64,000 nucleotides of DNA from Dermatemys mawii (Eukaryota; Chordata; Testudines; Dermatemydidae): NCBI GenBank assembly GCA_007922305.1, contig ML677341.1, positions 71,261,925-71,325,924 on the forward strand, read 5' to 3'. The notes beneath the pieces are model-generated. The model did no database searches and had not been told where the DNA came from. It worked only from the letters and a program-made list of their open reading frames with translations. Numbering within the stretch: position 1 is the first letter of the stretch; each line of letters begins with the position of its first letter. Of this stretch, positions 1 to 12,049 are shown in pieces. A program made the translations under genes and the position numbers.

Positions 1-1130
1 TTCTTTCCTTCATTTCACTGCGATTGGCGTCTCTGCTTTGGTGGTTTTTGTAAATAAAAAACATATTTTGCCTAATTATGAGGGTTACTATGAAGGATCG
101 CTGAATAATGAGATCATTTAGAGAACTAGACTCCATTTCCATTCCAGCGAGGCTGAGAAATCTAAGCTGTAAATTGAAAGTAGAAACATTTTTTCTCCTC
201 CTGGTTGGAAGGGGCAATCACTTCAGATTCTGATATGATATGAAAATGATGTATAAAGTCCTCTTCATGGTTACAGTAGAACAATTATTTACGATCCTTT
301 AGACCATCGAGAAACTTGGGTGAAAATAATTAAACTGTGAAATAAAGAGGTAAGGAAAATATCAGCAATTTCCAGTTTGGCCTCTGCTGCCATCTTCTGT
401 CTGTTTCAATTAATTAGTTTAAATCGTGGAGATTTCTAATGAGTAATCTTTCTGTTTTCGCTTCTAATATTCTATCGTTTTCAATAGCAGGATTACTTAT
501 GTCTTGAATACTGAATTTTGTTCCCATCGAGAGAAAGTGAAAAGAAGGATGTAAAAAATTGATGCATGATTTAAGATATATTAAATAAAAAAAATAGAGC
601 TACAGAGATGATTCTCTTATTTGAAATATGTATACATTTTTATGTATGTTCGATATACTCACCAATTTATTACAGAACAGTGTGAATATATTTTGTGTAT
701 ATTATATATATATATATATATATATTATACTTGAATATATAATATATATTGATAATATATTGAATATATATTATACTTTCTCAAATAATGATAGATGTGA
801 CACATAACATGAAATTTCACAGTATTAGAATGTTATATACTTGTAATTCACCGATCAGAAATGCTCATCTCTTAGTTTGCATCCACATTTTTCCATTCTC
901 ATTTACTTACACTATTTTTGATATTCTTTTTTCTGATAAATCTCTCAAAAAACATTCTCTCTCCCCAGTGTGATTTTCATACATATTTCCAGTTAAAGGA
1001 TTTACCCCTTATACTGAAATGTTAATGCAGGGTTTAATTTTAAAAGAATAGTATGACTTCCATCTACTTAAATGGGGTCTCTGAATATTGTTCCCCTTTC
1101 TTAACTTATTCTTTTATGTTAATTTTCATC
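1..1130. other. AT-rich DNA, no gene seen
   Basis: No gene, RNA or recognisable element apart from the TA microsatellite near 700-775. The only open frame (788-973) is short and AT-driven. Confidence 0.6.
700..775. repeat. TA-rich microsatellite
   Basis: A run of TA dinucleotides followed by imperfect ATATAT/TTGAATATAT units. Simple sequence with no sign of function. Confidence 0.85.
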
Positions 1131-1620
1131 TAGGAAATGTATTCACCTCTGATATACCAAAAAAAGGAAATGGATAACAACTTTCAGAATAAGATGGGTA
1201 CAAAACTGGATGAAAGACCATATTCAAAGAGTAATTACCAGTAGTTCTCCATCACTTTGAGAGGATGCACGACTAGAGAGTTCCCACATGGGTCAGTTCT
1301 GCATCTGTTACTATTGAATATTTTCATTAATCACTTGAATAATGGAGTGGAGAGTGTGCTAATAAAATTTGCAGATGACACCAAGGTGGTAGGGATTGCA
1401 AGCACTTTAGAGGATAGGATTAGACTTCAAAATGATCTTGACAAATTAAATAATTGGTCTGAGATTAAATCCAATAAAAAGAAGTGCAAAGCACTTCACT
1501 TTTGAAGGGAAAAACTAATTCACAGCTACAAATTGGGGAATACTTGACTAGATGGTGGTACTGCTAAAAATGATCTGAGTGTTATTGGGAATCACAAATA
1601 GAATGTAAGTCAATAGTGAC
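1130..1620 (+). mobile_element. CR1 LINE fragment, reverse transcriptase part
   Basis: The plus-strand frame at 1257-1505 encodes a decayed piece of a CR1 reverse transcriptase. It contains the catalytic-loop block FADDTK, followed by a block like IASTLEDRIRLQNDLDKL that is typical of CR1 palm/thumb. The fragment is short, has lost both ends of ORF2 and is not functional. Sequence downstream to about 1620 continues the CR1 3' part in degraded form. The family assignment rests on remembered CR1 motifs. Confidence 0.85.
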
Positions 1621-1629
1621 TGGTGGGAT

Positions 1630-2290
1630 GAAGGCAGCTGGGAGATGAAGGAAGTTAGCCAGTTGGATTTGCCAGCAGAGGGAAGTAGGGTTGTGGGGTT
1701 TTTTGTTTGTTTTGTTTCCATTTCCTTAAATTCCAGGTACTCTCAGAGGAAGAACCTACCATGGGAAGAAAACTCCGTGTCACCAACACCACTTTTTAGC
1801 TCTTCCTTTGCCTCCACTTGTGGGGGGCCTCTGCCAGACAGGCATCCTGACCTTCAAGGCTTCAACCCAGACCCTGGTGTGTACTTACTGGGAATACATC
1901 CTGTGTTGCTATGGCAATGAAATCCAGGCAGAGGGAACTATCAGGTGTTAGAGGTGTTTATTGATGGAATCCCTCAGGAATCAGGAAAGAGAGCTGTAGG
2001 AGGAGATGGCTCATTTACCTATCATCCAAGAGCATGAGGACTTCATTGTAAGGATGCACATGGAGACACCTAGGATGGAGGATGATAGCTGAGTATGGCT
2101 AATTGCAGCAGCACCAGAGGAGGAAGGAGAACTGGCTGTTCTCTGACAGGAAGACATATCTTGAATAGTAGACAGTTTTCCACCCACCACCTTTGCCCCC
2201 ATCCATCGAGATAAAGAACCAGGATGCTGTACTGGCAACAGGAGCAGACCTCAGACTGAGGAGGAGGAGGAGCGATTTTCCCCTAATCCT
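1630..2290. other. No gene recognised
   Basis: Open frames at 1645-1920 (+) and 2011-2238 (-) show no recognisable domain. The 2150-2280 stretch runs into repeat DNA. Probably degraded interspersed repeat. Confidence 0.4.
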
Positions 2291-2294
2291 GGGA

Positions 2295-2785
2295 GGCTCA
2301 TGGCTAAAGCTATGATTTAGTATGACTATTTTTAGTAAAAGTCATGGACAGGTCATGGGCAATAAACAAATATTCATGCCCATGATCTGTCCATGAGTTG
2401 TGCTATAAATACCCCTGAATAAATCTTAGGTGCTCTGGGGAGGCCCAGGGTGCTGCAGGTACGCAGGGGTGAGTGCCTCCGGCATACCACTCTGCTGCTG
2501 GGGGAGGGAGAGTGGCCCAGAGCCCTGCCACTGCTGTTCTGGGGAGGGATGGCAGCCAGAGGAGCTGCTGCTGCTCCCAGACTACTGCTCCGTGGTAGTG
2601 CCCGGGACCAGCTGCCGGGGACCACCTGAGCTGTGACTGGTGCAGCTGGCTCCAGGGCCAGCCCAGCTGCTCAGGTGGCCCTGGGGTCAGCTGCACGAGC
2701 TGCTGCATAAGTCACAGAGGTCCTAGAAAGTCACAAAATCAGTGACTTCCATAACCACCGTGAAAGACTTGTAGCCTTACTCATA
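2295..2785. repeat. Interspersed repeat related to 16,650-16,980
   Basis: The 5' part (about 2320-2400) has the phrase TTTTTAGTAAAAGTCATGGACAG and then GCAATAAACAAA. The complement of this phrase recurs at about 16,915-16,975, so the two copies lie in opposite orientation. The centre is GC-rich and the 3' part (2709-2785) has repeated GTCACA/AGTCAC motifs. Probably a non-autonomous DNA transposon; class unresolved. Confidence 0.55.
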
Positions 2786-3150
2786 GCCGCTACACCCAAG
2801 AGGAGGAGACAGAGTTCTGGTGGTTGAGGAATCCCTTCTGTGGGGAATGGAGGCATCTATCTGCTGACCTGATGTTCCAAGAAAGGTACTGCCTACCTGG
2901 AGCTGGCATCCAAGGCATCATGGAAAGGTTACTGAGGCTCATCTGTCCCTCTGATTATTACCCCATGCTGCTCATCGACAGGGACACTAATGATACTTCC
3001 TGGTATGATCCTGAGTTCATCAGCAGTGACTCTAGGGCTCTGGGAGCTAAGGTGGAAGAATAGGGTGCAGATGATGCTCTTGTTCATCCTCTCAGTTGTG
3101 GATAAGATCCTTGGCAAGAACACGTGCAATCTGGAGATGAATACATGTCT
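2780..3150 (+). pseudogene. CR1 ORF1 esterase-like domain fragment
   Basis: The plus-strand frame 2824-3063 resembles the SGNH/GDSL esterase-like domain that some CR1 LINEs carry in ORF1. Visible blocks are YCLPGAGIQ, then SDYYPMLLI, then TNDT (the family's usual form is GTNDT), then SRALGAKV. The block that should carry the nucleophile Ser lies at about 2815-2850 and is out of frame. The frame ends at a stop at 3061-3063, and related sequence continues out of frame to about 3150. A second decayed copy is on the minus strand at 54,720-55,440. LINE debris, not a host gene. Confidence 0.65.
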
Positions 3151-3159
3151 ACAGATGGT

Positions 3160-3560
3160 TACAGTGTAGCAGCCGTGTTAGTCTATATCCGTAAAAAGGA
3201 CAGGAGCACCTTAGAGACTCATAAGTTTTGTAGGCTATAGCCCACTTCATCAGATGCATAGAATGAAACACACAGTAGTAAGATATATATACACACCAAA
3301 AATATGTAAAGGAGGAAGTTGCCGTACTAATTCTAAGAGGCTATTTAATTTAGATGGGCTATTATCAGCAGGAGGGGAAAAAAAACCAAAAAAACCCAAA
3401 AACAAACCCCCCAAGCTTTTGTAATGAGAATCAAGACAGTCCATATCAGATAGTTTAGAAGAAGGTATGAGGGTGCTTAACATAGGGACATAGATTCAAT
3501 TAGTTAGTGTAATATGTACTCTATACAAGATATTTCAGAGTGCAGATGAGTAACTGGGGG
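3160..3560 (+). repeat. Interspersed repeat, AGACTAAC/CTTTCGTGGGCT family (copy 1)
   Basis: Begins with a GTGTTAGTCTATATCCGTAAA block. It continues through AGCACCTTAGAGACT and GCCCACTTCATCAGATGCAT, then a less conserved tail to about 3560. The same blocks occur inside the palindrome spacer (31,790-31,894) and at 39,960-40,100. From memory it is a common turtle/archosaur interspersed repeat; I cannot name its class. Confidence 0.7.
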
Positions 3561-4790
3561 GAAAAAAAATGATGCAGTTAGCTGTTACAAGAGGGAGAAA
3601 TAAATGCAGTAATTGCTGCTCTTAGAAATCATTGCTTCCTCTGGTGGTGGTGGGTTTTATCTTTTTTTAGTAGGTTAGAGGTACTTTTTAATATGTTAAG
3701 GTTCAGGAATGTACTGAGGAGTGAATTCCAGAAGGTCTTAAAGCCCCATTAAATGTAAATTATTTCCATTAAATAGCATTATTTACTTTATCTTTTGAGG
3801 CTTTACTTATTTACCATTATCTCTGTTATTTGTAAGAGTGAAGGCAAGGATACTTAGGAGTAATCTGTGGATTTTTAAAACCTTATATCTTTCTCCTTTC
3901 TCCAGGAGCACAAACTGGCTTTAAAACCATCATACTTGGACAACTGACCATTCCTCCAGTGTCATTGATACGGTTCTCTGTCACCTTCTCTTACAAATTC
4001 CAACATGACTGAAGCACACCTGCAGGATGATGGCTTCCAGTGGCTGGAACAGCAATGGGGCCACTACTAGCTAGACTCAAATGTATGCAGCTCTGAGGCT
4101 GCTCTAATCCATGCCCCGGGTTTCACTGGTCCCTGGCATAAAGCCATCATTGTTTCTTCTCATTTTGCTCCCTCGTTAGGTATTGCTTGGCCAGTCCTGA
4201 GGATCAGGCATCAAAAAAGCCGAAGTACAGTATGCTAGTTAAACAATTCACTACAGGGATAATTTGCCAAAATTATTGGACACAAATATAAAGGCCAGCT
4301 CTAAAATGTAAACTTGAAGGAATATAGGGATTCCTACTACTTAAGGGACTTGAAATGCACACCTTGTGGATTTCAGTTTAATTTGTCCTGATTCCATGCA
4401 AGATTATGATACATGTAAAAGATCTAGGACATAGGGATCAGGTCATTATCTGCAGTTGTCGAGTATCATGATTTTATACTGTGAAATAGAAACATGGACA
4501 TGTGTCTAAGTCAGTGTGTTCAGAAATACTTTTGACTTTCCTCCTCCTTACATCTAAACTTCTGAGTGTAATCCCTCACTCTGTCTTCTTTTGGGTCCAA
4601 AAATAGATCGTTCGTTTTGCTTTCTCATGCAATCTGATTGACCAAATATTCTACCATTTACACCCTTGAACACTTGTCCCTTTGTGTACTCTATAAGATA
4701 TTTTTTTTTTCTGTTAGTGGTGACTGTAATCCATCCATATACATATATACACCTTGGCACAGTTGTCCAATTTCCTATCTTCATGATCTT
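3560..4790. other. No gene recognised
   Basis: AT-rich DNA with short open frames only; no domain, RNA or clear repeat boundary seen. Confidence 0.4.
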
Positions 4791-5420
4791 AACAGAAGCA
4801 AAGGTGCACATGAATGAAAAAGAAATCAGTCAGGGACAAGAGTTTTGCTACTTGGGAATGTGATGATATTTGAAAGTGGCTGCCATAAAGATATTCATAC
4901 AAAATTAGGAAAAGAAGACACTACCTTTTGAAGGATGAACAACATCTGGTCAAATAGAGGTCTCCATACCAAACTAAAGATCAGACTATACTACGTGATT
5001 GTACTGAACACAGTAATGTAAGGAGCAGAGACTTGGCAGATGACAATGACTAACAAAAAGAGATTAGAAGTAGCCAGTTACAGATGGTTGAGGAAGACAC
5101 TACACATTTAGTGGAAAAACAAAATAACAAATGTGAGAGTAAGGGGGATGACAGAGCAGGACATGTTAGATAATACAAACAAAGAAAGAAGGCTTAGGTG
5201 GTTGGGAGATGTACACAGTTTGGAAGATGGGATACATGGTAAGCAAGTATGCAATTAGGTACCCAAGGGATAAAAAAGAAAGTGAGGAGGGTTAAGGAAA
5301 CACGGGCAGATGACAGTGGCAAAGGGTCTTCAATATGCTGGTATCATTTGGGAAGAAGTATCAATTAATGAATGTCCATAATCAGTGGAAGAATTGGATT
5401 GCCTGATGTGTCAGAGGTTC
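4790..5420 (+). mobile_element. Non-LTR retrotransposon ORF2 C-terminal remnant
   Basis: Across several broken frames the conceptual translation shows EFCYLGM, then GAETWQM, then RRLRWLGDVHSLEDG. These are the blocks at the C-terminal end of many LINE reverse transcriptases (LGS.., GAETW, RRLRWLGHV..). Multiple stops and frameshifts. The family (RTE-like or other) cannot be fixed by eye. It differs from the CR1 copies in this window. Confidence 0.65.
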
Positions 5421-5818
5421 AGGAGGAACTAAGGAAAGGTTACTGAAATAGAAAAATGAGATATTAATACACAAGGCTGCTAAAAGCCTTCCTTTCATCT
5501 AAACAATGACGGCACCTCCCAATAATACACCACTCAGAAGTTCATCAAGTTGTTAATGCTAAGAATTCTACTGAGATAAGAGACTTGTTACCATAATAGA
5601 CCAAAATCTTCTTATGATGACAATAAATATTCACATACAGATAACTGCATCCTTGTTTTTATTGAGAAAAGGTTGAGGTTTTTTTTTTTTTTTTTTTGAC
5701 ACATTTTCTGGGAATACTCATCAGCTTGGTTACGTGTGGCAGTGGGCATTAGTAGCATCACCATCATGGTCATCAGCACATCATATATTTTAATAAACCT
5801 AAATGCAAGGTTATACAC

Positions 5819-6126
5819 CAAGGTAGGCAACCTAAGGCAGGTGTGCCAAACAGAGAACACAAGCTGATTTTCAGAGGCACTCACACTGCCCAGGTCCTGA
5901 CCGAAGTTCCGGGGAACTCTGCATTTTAATTTAATTTTAAAATGAAGCTTCTTAAGCATTTTAAAAACCTTATTTACTTTACATACAACAATAGTTTAGT
6001 TATATATTATAGACATATAAAGAGACTTCTAAAAACATTTAAATCTATTACTGGTACGCAAAATCTTAAATTCAAGTTAATAAATGAAGACCCAGCACAA
6101 CATTTTTTGAAGTTTGCCAATCTCTG
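5819..6126 (+). mobile_element. hAT-like MITE, 308 bp, with 8-bp target duplication
   Basis: The ends resemble CAAGGTAGGCAACC and its complement GGCAAA..CTCTG, in the style of the AGGGGTNGGCAACC terminal repeats of turtle hAT MITEs. The element is flanked by a perfect 8-bp direct repeat TTATACAC at 5811-5818 and 6127-6134, as expected for hAT insertion. A same-orientation copy of almost the same length is at 23,009-23,315. The open frame 5942-6193 is a by-product. Confidence 0.85.
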
Positions 6127-6349
6127 TTATACACCTAAGAACAAAGAACGTAGAACACACTTAGAAGCCGGTTCGCTGTGTCCTGGAAAATAGTGACTCT
6201 GAAAAAGGTAAGTAGCCAATTAAGCAGGAGCTCTGAGTGTGATGTGGTTGTTAAGAATTCTAACACGAACCTTAGATATATAATTAAGGTGTTATTTCTT
6301 TATGTGGCTTTAGTGATACCATTATAATAACTCTGTCTAGTTCTAGTGT

Positions 6350-6690
6350 CTATGCTCCAAAAAGGAGGTTAAAAAATTTGGACTGGGTTCAAAAAACTCC
6401 AAGAATGAATTGGCCTGGAAAACCTACCTTACAAAGAAATTTAAGAAACTCATTCTGTTTAGCTTATCCAAGAGAAGAGTAAGGGTATTTTTTTCACAGT
6501 CTCCAAGAACCAACCTGGAGGATTTTAGCTTAGTTAGTTAGTTTTAGTTTATAATAGAGGGCTCTTCAATCTATCAGGAAAAAATATAACAAGAGCCAGT
6601 GCCTACAAGCCTATATAAGGTGTCTTCTTGTCACAAAGTGGGCAATTGGACCAGTTTAAGAGTTACAGTGAAATAATTTCTGCCTCCTAC
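6350..6690 (+). mobile_element. CR1 LINE 3' fragment
   Basis: Sense-strand CR1 3' region. It has the run of blocks AGAATGAATTGGCCTGGAAAA..., then TTAGCTTATCCAAGAGAAGAG, then GGGCTCTTCAATCTATCAG, in the family order. Heavily decayed and with no open frame. Confidence 0.7.
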
Positions 6691-7143
6691 CTCTAGTCTC
6701 TTCCACCTCCAATAAGAGTACATTTCAGCCAGCCAGAAGAAGTGTAGCTCTGCAATACTTCATTGTAACTAAACTGGAAGCATCAGAGAAAAAAAACAAA
6801 AACAAAACAAAAAAACATATTTTCCTATATTCTGCTGTTCTTTTCTCTGTGTTTTGTCTTAAAATAGACAACCTTAAAAACAAAGCCAGAACTGTTCCCT
6901 AAAAAACCCCCAAAAACAAACAAAAAAGCCAACCCTATAAATGTACAATTAACAGGTGTAGTTAAAATATTTTTAACACACAAAAGAAAATAGGTTTTTT
7001 ACAAAAGTGTGGTGTATATGTAAAACTAAGTTCTTGGAAACTATCCCAAACACAAGTTACTGTTATTGTTGTGGCAAAACAACAGAAATAAAGGTTATTT
7101 AAATAAATCACAGAAACCCTATCTAATCCACAAGACACTTCCC
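6690..7143. other. No gene recognised
   Basis: A-rich DNA with several short poly(A)-like tracts (about 6790-6820 and 6900-6930). Nothing coding seen. Confidence 0.4.
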
Positions 7144-7267
7144 TCGGGTGACCAGACAGCAAATGTGAAAAATCAGGACAGAGGGCAGGTGGTAATAGTA
7201 GCCTATACAAGAAAAAGACCCCCAAATCAGGGTTGTCCCTATAAAATTGGGACATCTGGTTACCCTA
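7144..7267 (+). mobile_element. 124-bp hAT-type MITE (copy 1)
   Basis: Terminal inverted repeats TCGGGTGACCAGA and TAGGGTAACCAGA (complement of the right end), flanked by an 8-bp direct repeat CACTTCCC (7136-7143 and 7268-7275). Sister copies at 19,199-19,322 and 27,306-27,429 are in the opposite orientation and are exactly the same length. Confidence 0.88.
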
Positions 7268-7275
7268 CACTTCCC

Positions 7276-7990
7276 CGACCTATTCCCAAAGGTTCTCTTT
7301 GTGACCACAGAGATCCAATTGGTAAACCTGAGTATAATAAACTGATGGCATAGCATTGAATAAGGACTATTCAAATTTTAATGGGACTCAAAGAAAAGAT
7401 GCTTTACCCCAGACAGGAGAGCCAGCTGTTGCATGGCAACAGGAAGTTTGTATTTCACATCGGGGGGTTACATTTTGGGGGAATGAACACATTTATTTGG
7501 AGCTTGAGATATAAAGGGGGAAGCTTTGAAATGTAAAAACAGCACCCCCCCAATATCACAGCTACAAGCTACCTGCACAGCCTCAGAGTTCCCAGCTCTC
7601 TGCCATCAAAGTTGCTTACTTTCCTGTAACATAGATATGCTAGTTATCCTTCATCTCTGCTCTGCAAAGAGTCTGTGCAGTTAAGTGCATTAGACATTAT
7701 GAAGAAAAATTATAAAATGGATTGTGGGGGAAGAGGGCTGGAGATGGAGCTATAGGTACTTGAGCAGTTCCCCAACAGTTGGTGCTTTGGCTCACTTGGG
7801 CTGAGGGAGGCACTCTGATCCTGCAGCAGTGGTATAGACAGGGAACAGATGCAGAAAATATGGATGTATTGTCTCATTATGGGATTCTGCTTCCCATAAA
7901 ACTAGAAAACTCTCTCCCCATCACCACCTATCACCCTCAACAAAACCAGGGAACCCCATGGAAACCTCGATATTTAAGACACTTAAGAGA
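7276..7990. other. No gene recognised
   Basis: Nothing supportable; the short frame at 7779-8000 runs into the downstream SINE. Confidence 0.4.
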
Positions 7991-8165
7991 GGAGGAATAG
8001 ATCAGTGGTTTGATCATTGGCCTGCTAAATCCAGGGTTGAGAGTTCCTCGAGGGCGCTATTTAGGGATATAGGGCAAAAATCTATTGGGGACTGGTCCGT
8101 CTTTGGGCAGGGGTTATGACTAGATGATGATCTCAAGTCCCTTCCAACCCTGATATTCTCTGAGA
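7990..8165 (+). mobile_element. tRNA-derived SINE, turtle type
   Basis: A tRNA-like head with an A-box-like segment (TAGATCAGTGGTTTGATCA) is followed by a B-box-like segment (GGGTTGAGAGTTCCTCGAG). A body then ends in GACTAGATGATGATCTCAAG and CCCTTCCAACCCTGATATTC. This matches, from memory, the Pol III SINE abundant in cryptodiran turtles. It has no intact cloverleaf, so it is not a tRNA gene. It is one of the better clues to the host. Confidence 0.85.
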
Positions 8166-8169
8166 ACCT

Positions 8170-9060
8170 CTTAACGTAGTTCTGCGGGGCCTACTCTTTG
8201 AAGCACCTTGATCTCTTCAGTACAAACGGTGAAAGGCGAGAATGAGGAAAAAATGGGAAGCAGCCGGAGGAACGGGAGAGAAGAAAAATAAAAAATGCAG
8301 CTAACTAGCGACGACATGAAAAAGCTGGGGGATTTGAAAAGCCCGCCCAGTGCAGTAATTGATCAGCGGGGTCTGCAGCAGCTCATTTCCTCTTGGCTTT
8401 TTTCCCCTCTAAATGCAACGGTTCATCACCCAGTCCAGTGATTTAAGGAACTAGTTTGGTTTAACACACCACACCTCTGGGTTTCATTAGTTATTTTCCG
8501 AACAAATCTGAATTAAATTGCAGGAAAGCTTTAGTCCCTTAAAACAGCAGAAACAAAGAGACCTTATGAATGCTGCTTTTAACTTTTAGGCGAGTAATAC
8601 ATTATATTGATACTTTTTGCCCTTTTTAATTATACATCCATGTCTTGCTGTGCTTGTGTTTCAGCCAATCCTCTAAATTCATTCACGTCTTTAAGGTTCG
8701 TTTTTTCTGAATGACCTTCAAACTGATACGTTTGTAAGAGACAGGCAGGACGAGCAGACCACAATAAAAGCACTAAGGAGATGGGTTAAATACAGAGCAA
8801 AGCCGAAGTGAGGCTTTACAACGTTTACAGTGTCCATTACATATTTAACTATCACATTCCTATTTAAAAATTGTGTATCTGTATCTTGTTTAAGAAAAAC
8901 AAAGTTAAAAAAGTTATCAATATAATTTGAGTGTAACACCTAGAAATCCATTGCTATACAGCCACTAGCAATTCGAAGTTTATTCTTTCATGGAGAACAT
9001 AGAAACTCTAAAGAGAATGATTTAATTTATAATACAAAGTGTACTCACTTCGTTAAACCC
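8170..9060. other. Histone-cluster flank, no gene seen
   Basis: No coding signal. At about 8331-8350 there is GATTTGAAAAGCCCGCCCAG. It resembles the AAAGAGCCCGCCCAG segment upstream of both H1 genes and, read on the minus strand, the GCGGGCTTTTCAAA motif upstream of H3. It may be a promoter relic. Confidence 0.4.
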
Positions 9061-9095
9061 GTAAAATAATTTAGCTCTTTTCTGATCCTGTGGGT

Positions 9096-9111
9096 GGCTC
9101 TGAAAAGAGCC
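9096..9111 (-). terminator. Histone 3' stem-loop of the H2A gene
   Basis: Read on the minus strand, GGCTCT-TTTC-AGAGCC forms the 6-bp stem with 4-nt loop bound by SLBP. It lies about 58 nt beyond the H2A stop. A purine-rich element (CAGAAAAGAGCT on the minus strand, about 9073-9084) follows and fits the U7 snRNA-binding downstream element. Confidence 0.96.
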
Positions 9112-9168
9112 TTTGGGTTATTTTTTTTTTAAAAAGTACTTTAAGTTCAGACTCGGATCTCTCGCCTT

Positions 9169-10279
<1,111 letters not shown>

Positions 10280-10317
10280 CGATCTATAGAAAGAATGCTA
10301 ACATCTGTAACCCCAAA

Positions 10318-10333
10318 GGCTCTTTTCAGAGCC
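10318..10333 (+). terminator. Histone 3' stem-loop of the H2B gene
   Basis: GGCTCT-TTTC-AGAGCC preceded by CCCCAAA, the usual SLBP-site context. A purine-rich TAAAAGAGCATT segment follows about 14 nt later and fits the U7 downstream element. Confidence 0.96.
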
Positions 10334-10349
10334 GCCCACTTATTCTGTA

Positions 10350-11095
10350 AAAGAGCATTAGCACTAAACCATCAACAGCATTGTTTTGATACGTTTTCTA
10401 CTCTAGGGTTTGAGATTTCCTTTTACTGATTCGTGCTGGAATTGCAATGACTAGTTTTTTTAAAAAAAAAAAACAGATAAAATTGAAATTTACTGTATAC
10501 GAAGAATTATTGGTTAAAGTGTGTTATATATATATGCTTTATAGCTGCTTTCTTTTATTTTCCTGTTGAGAGAGAGTGTTCAGTATCCGTATCAATTCTC
10601 CTTACTACGTTTCTGTCTGTTTTGCATTGATTAACAGAGTTTTCCTGGCAAGACTTTCCGCAGATGAAATAGTGATATAATAACTCGGTTTAAATCACTC
10701 AGTCTCAAGTTAACTCAACACTTTTGATGAACTATTGCTTTGCAGTTGAAATTATTTAGCTGGCATGGTTTGCATCAATAATAAAATGTTTAATCCAATA
10801 CAGTAAACCTAAGAAGTGTCTTGGTTCTAGGGTACATTTGTATCAGAAAGTAAAAAAATAGGAGGAAACAGTTTATGAAAGTAAATTGTAAATGAGTCCA
10901 GGTACATTTGCCATCTCTCCTTAATGTACACTTTAAACTTAAAGAGAAGAATTCATGGGTGCTGGATTGCATCCCAATTAATCTTCGCGGAAATTAGTTT
11001 ATATCGCCCTTACCTTTAAATCATCCCAATTTAATACAAGATTGGAAATACGAATACATAAAAAAACCCTGGTCTGTGGCCATGTCTGCTCTCTG
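10350..11095. other. No gene recognised
   Basis: AT-rich intergenic DNA of the histone cluster; nothing coding. Confidence 0.45.
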
Positions 11096-11129
11096 GGCCT
11101 ACTGTTCAGGGGTCATAAATAGGCCAGTC

Positions 11130-11580
11130 TGAAAATGAAACAGCGAGACAAGTACACACACACACGGGGGGGGGGGGGGGGGGGAAAAAGGAAAACCGCC
11201 CCCGGGACGGTGGGAAAAAGGCAAAAACGATGCGGGTGGGATGGGAAATACAGTCGTCTTATAGCCGTGTGGGCCCCAGGATATTAGGGACAATGTGTGT
11301 GAGGTAATATCTTATGTTGTACCAAGTTCTATTGGTGAGGGAGACAAGCTTAAAGATATTATCTCACCCTCTGTGTGTCTCTCTAATAGTTGAGGGGAAA
11401 GTATTTGAAAGACGGGTGTTTTGGGGTGGGAGTTGGAAATAGGAAAAACAGAATCCTTCAGGGAGCGAGCATCTTGAAGGATCTGATCAGCTTTGGTGAT
11501 CAGTCTTCTCAGAGCGCGCGGGGTTTTCAAAACTTTGCATGTGTCCAATAAGATTTAGCCATATATGCACCGTCAGCCAA
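11130..11580 (+). other. Possible H3 5'-flank relic without a gene
   Basis: Two patches resemble the H3 upstream region in the same order. AAAATGAAACAGCGAGACAAG at about 11,134-11,154 compares with GAAGTGAAATAACGAGACAA near 30,421. GCGCGGGGTTTTCAAAAC at about 11,516 compares with GCGCGGGCTTTTCAAATG at 30,643. The second patch is followed by CCAAT (near 11,546) and CATATATGC. No H3 coding sequence follows; the next gene downstream is the minus-strand H1. Inference from short matches only. Confidence 0.4.
11151..11184. repeat. (CA)n plus poly(G) tract
   Basis: ACACACACAC is followed by 19 consecutive G residues (11,166-11,184). Capable of G-quadruplex formation and prone to length errors. Confidence 0.9.
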
Positions 11581-12001
11581 TCCGAGAGGAGATAGACAAA
11601 CAACGGAGAAAGTGCGTAGTGCTGTCTTATGTGGTCAGTATTGGTCGAAATGGTTAGAACTAAGCAATATAGTCTGGAAATCTACTGGGAGTTAAGTACC
11701 CCGCCCCAACCAGCTGACTCCTAAGTTACCCAGAAAAGCTCCACAGTAAGGGGCCTTTATCAATAGCTGTCCAGCGCTACAGCGTTCTTCAATTCCTATA
11801 ATCTTTTTATTTAAAATTGCCCAGGAAGCCATCCTAATAGTAAATCATAAAGCGCGAGCATTATTCCCCTTTAACATACTGTACCCCATCTATGCAATAA
11901 AAATGAAGTACAGTACTCTAGATACCGTCAAATCACCTACAAAGTCTTCGAGTATCTAGCCAAAGCACAGCGATTTCGCTCTTTTTCTGAAACTTGGGGG
12001 T

Positions 12002-12017
12002 GGCTCTTAAAAGAGCC
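12002..12017 (-). terminator. Histone 3' stem-loop of H1 copy A
   Basis: Perfectly self-complementary GGCTCTTAAAAGAGCC in the usual context, 33 nt beyond the H1 stop. The central TTAA forms the loop, as in many H1 genes. Confidence 0.95.
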
Positions 12018-12049
12018 GTTGGGTCAGAAATTCTCTTCAACGTTGCAAT

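Noticed and set aside
7990..8165. Possible tRNA gene
   Set aside because: A and B box-like segments are present, but no cloverleaf forms and the sequence continues into a SINE body.
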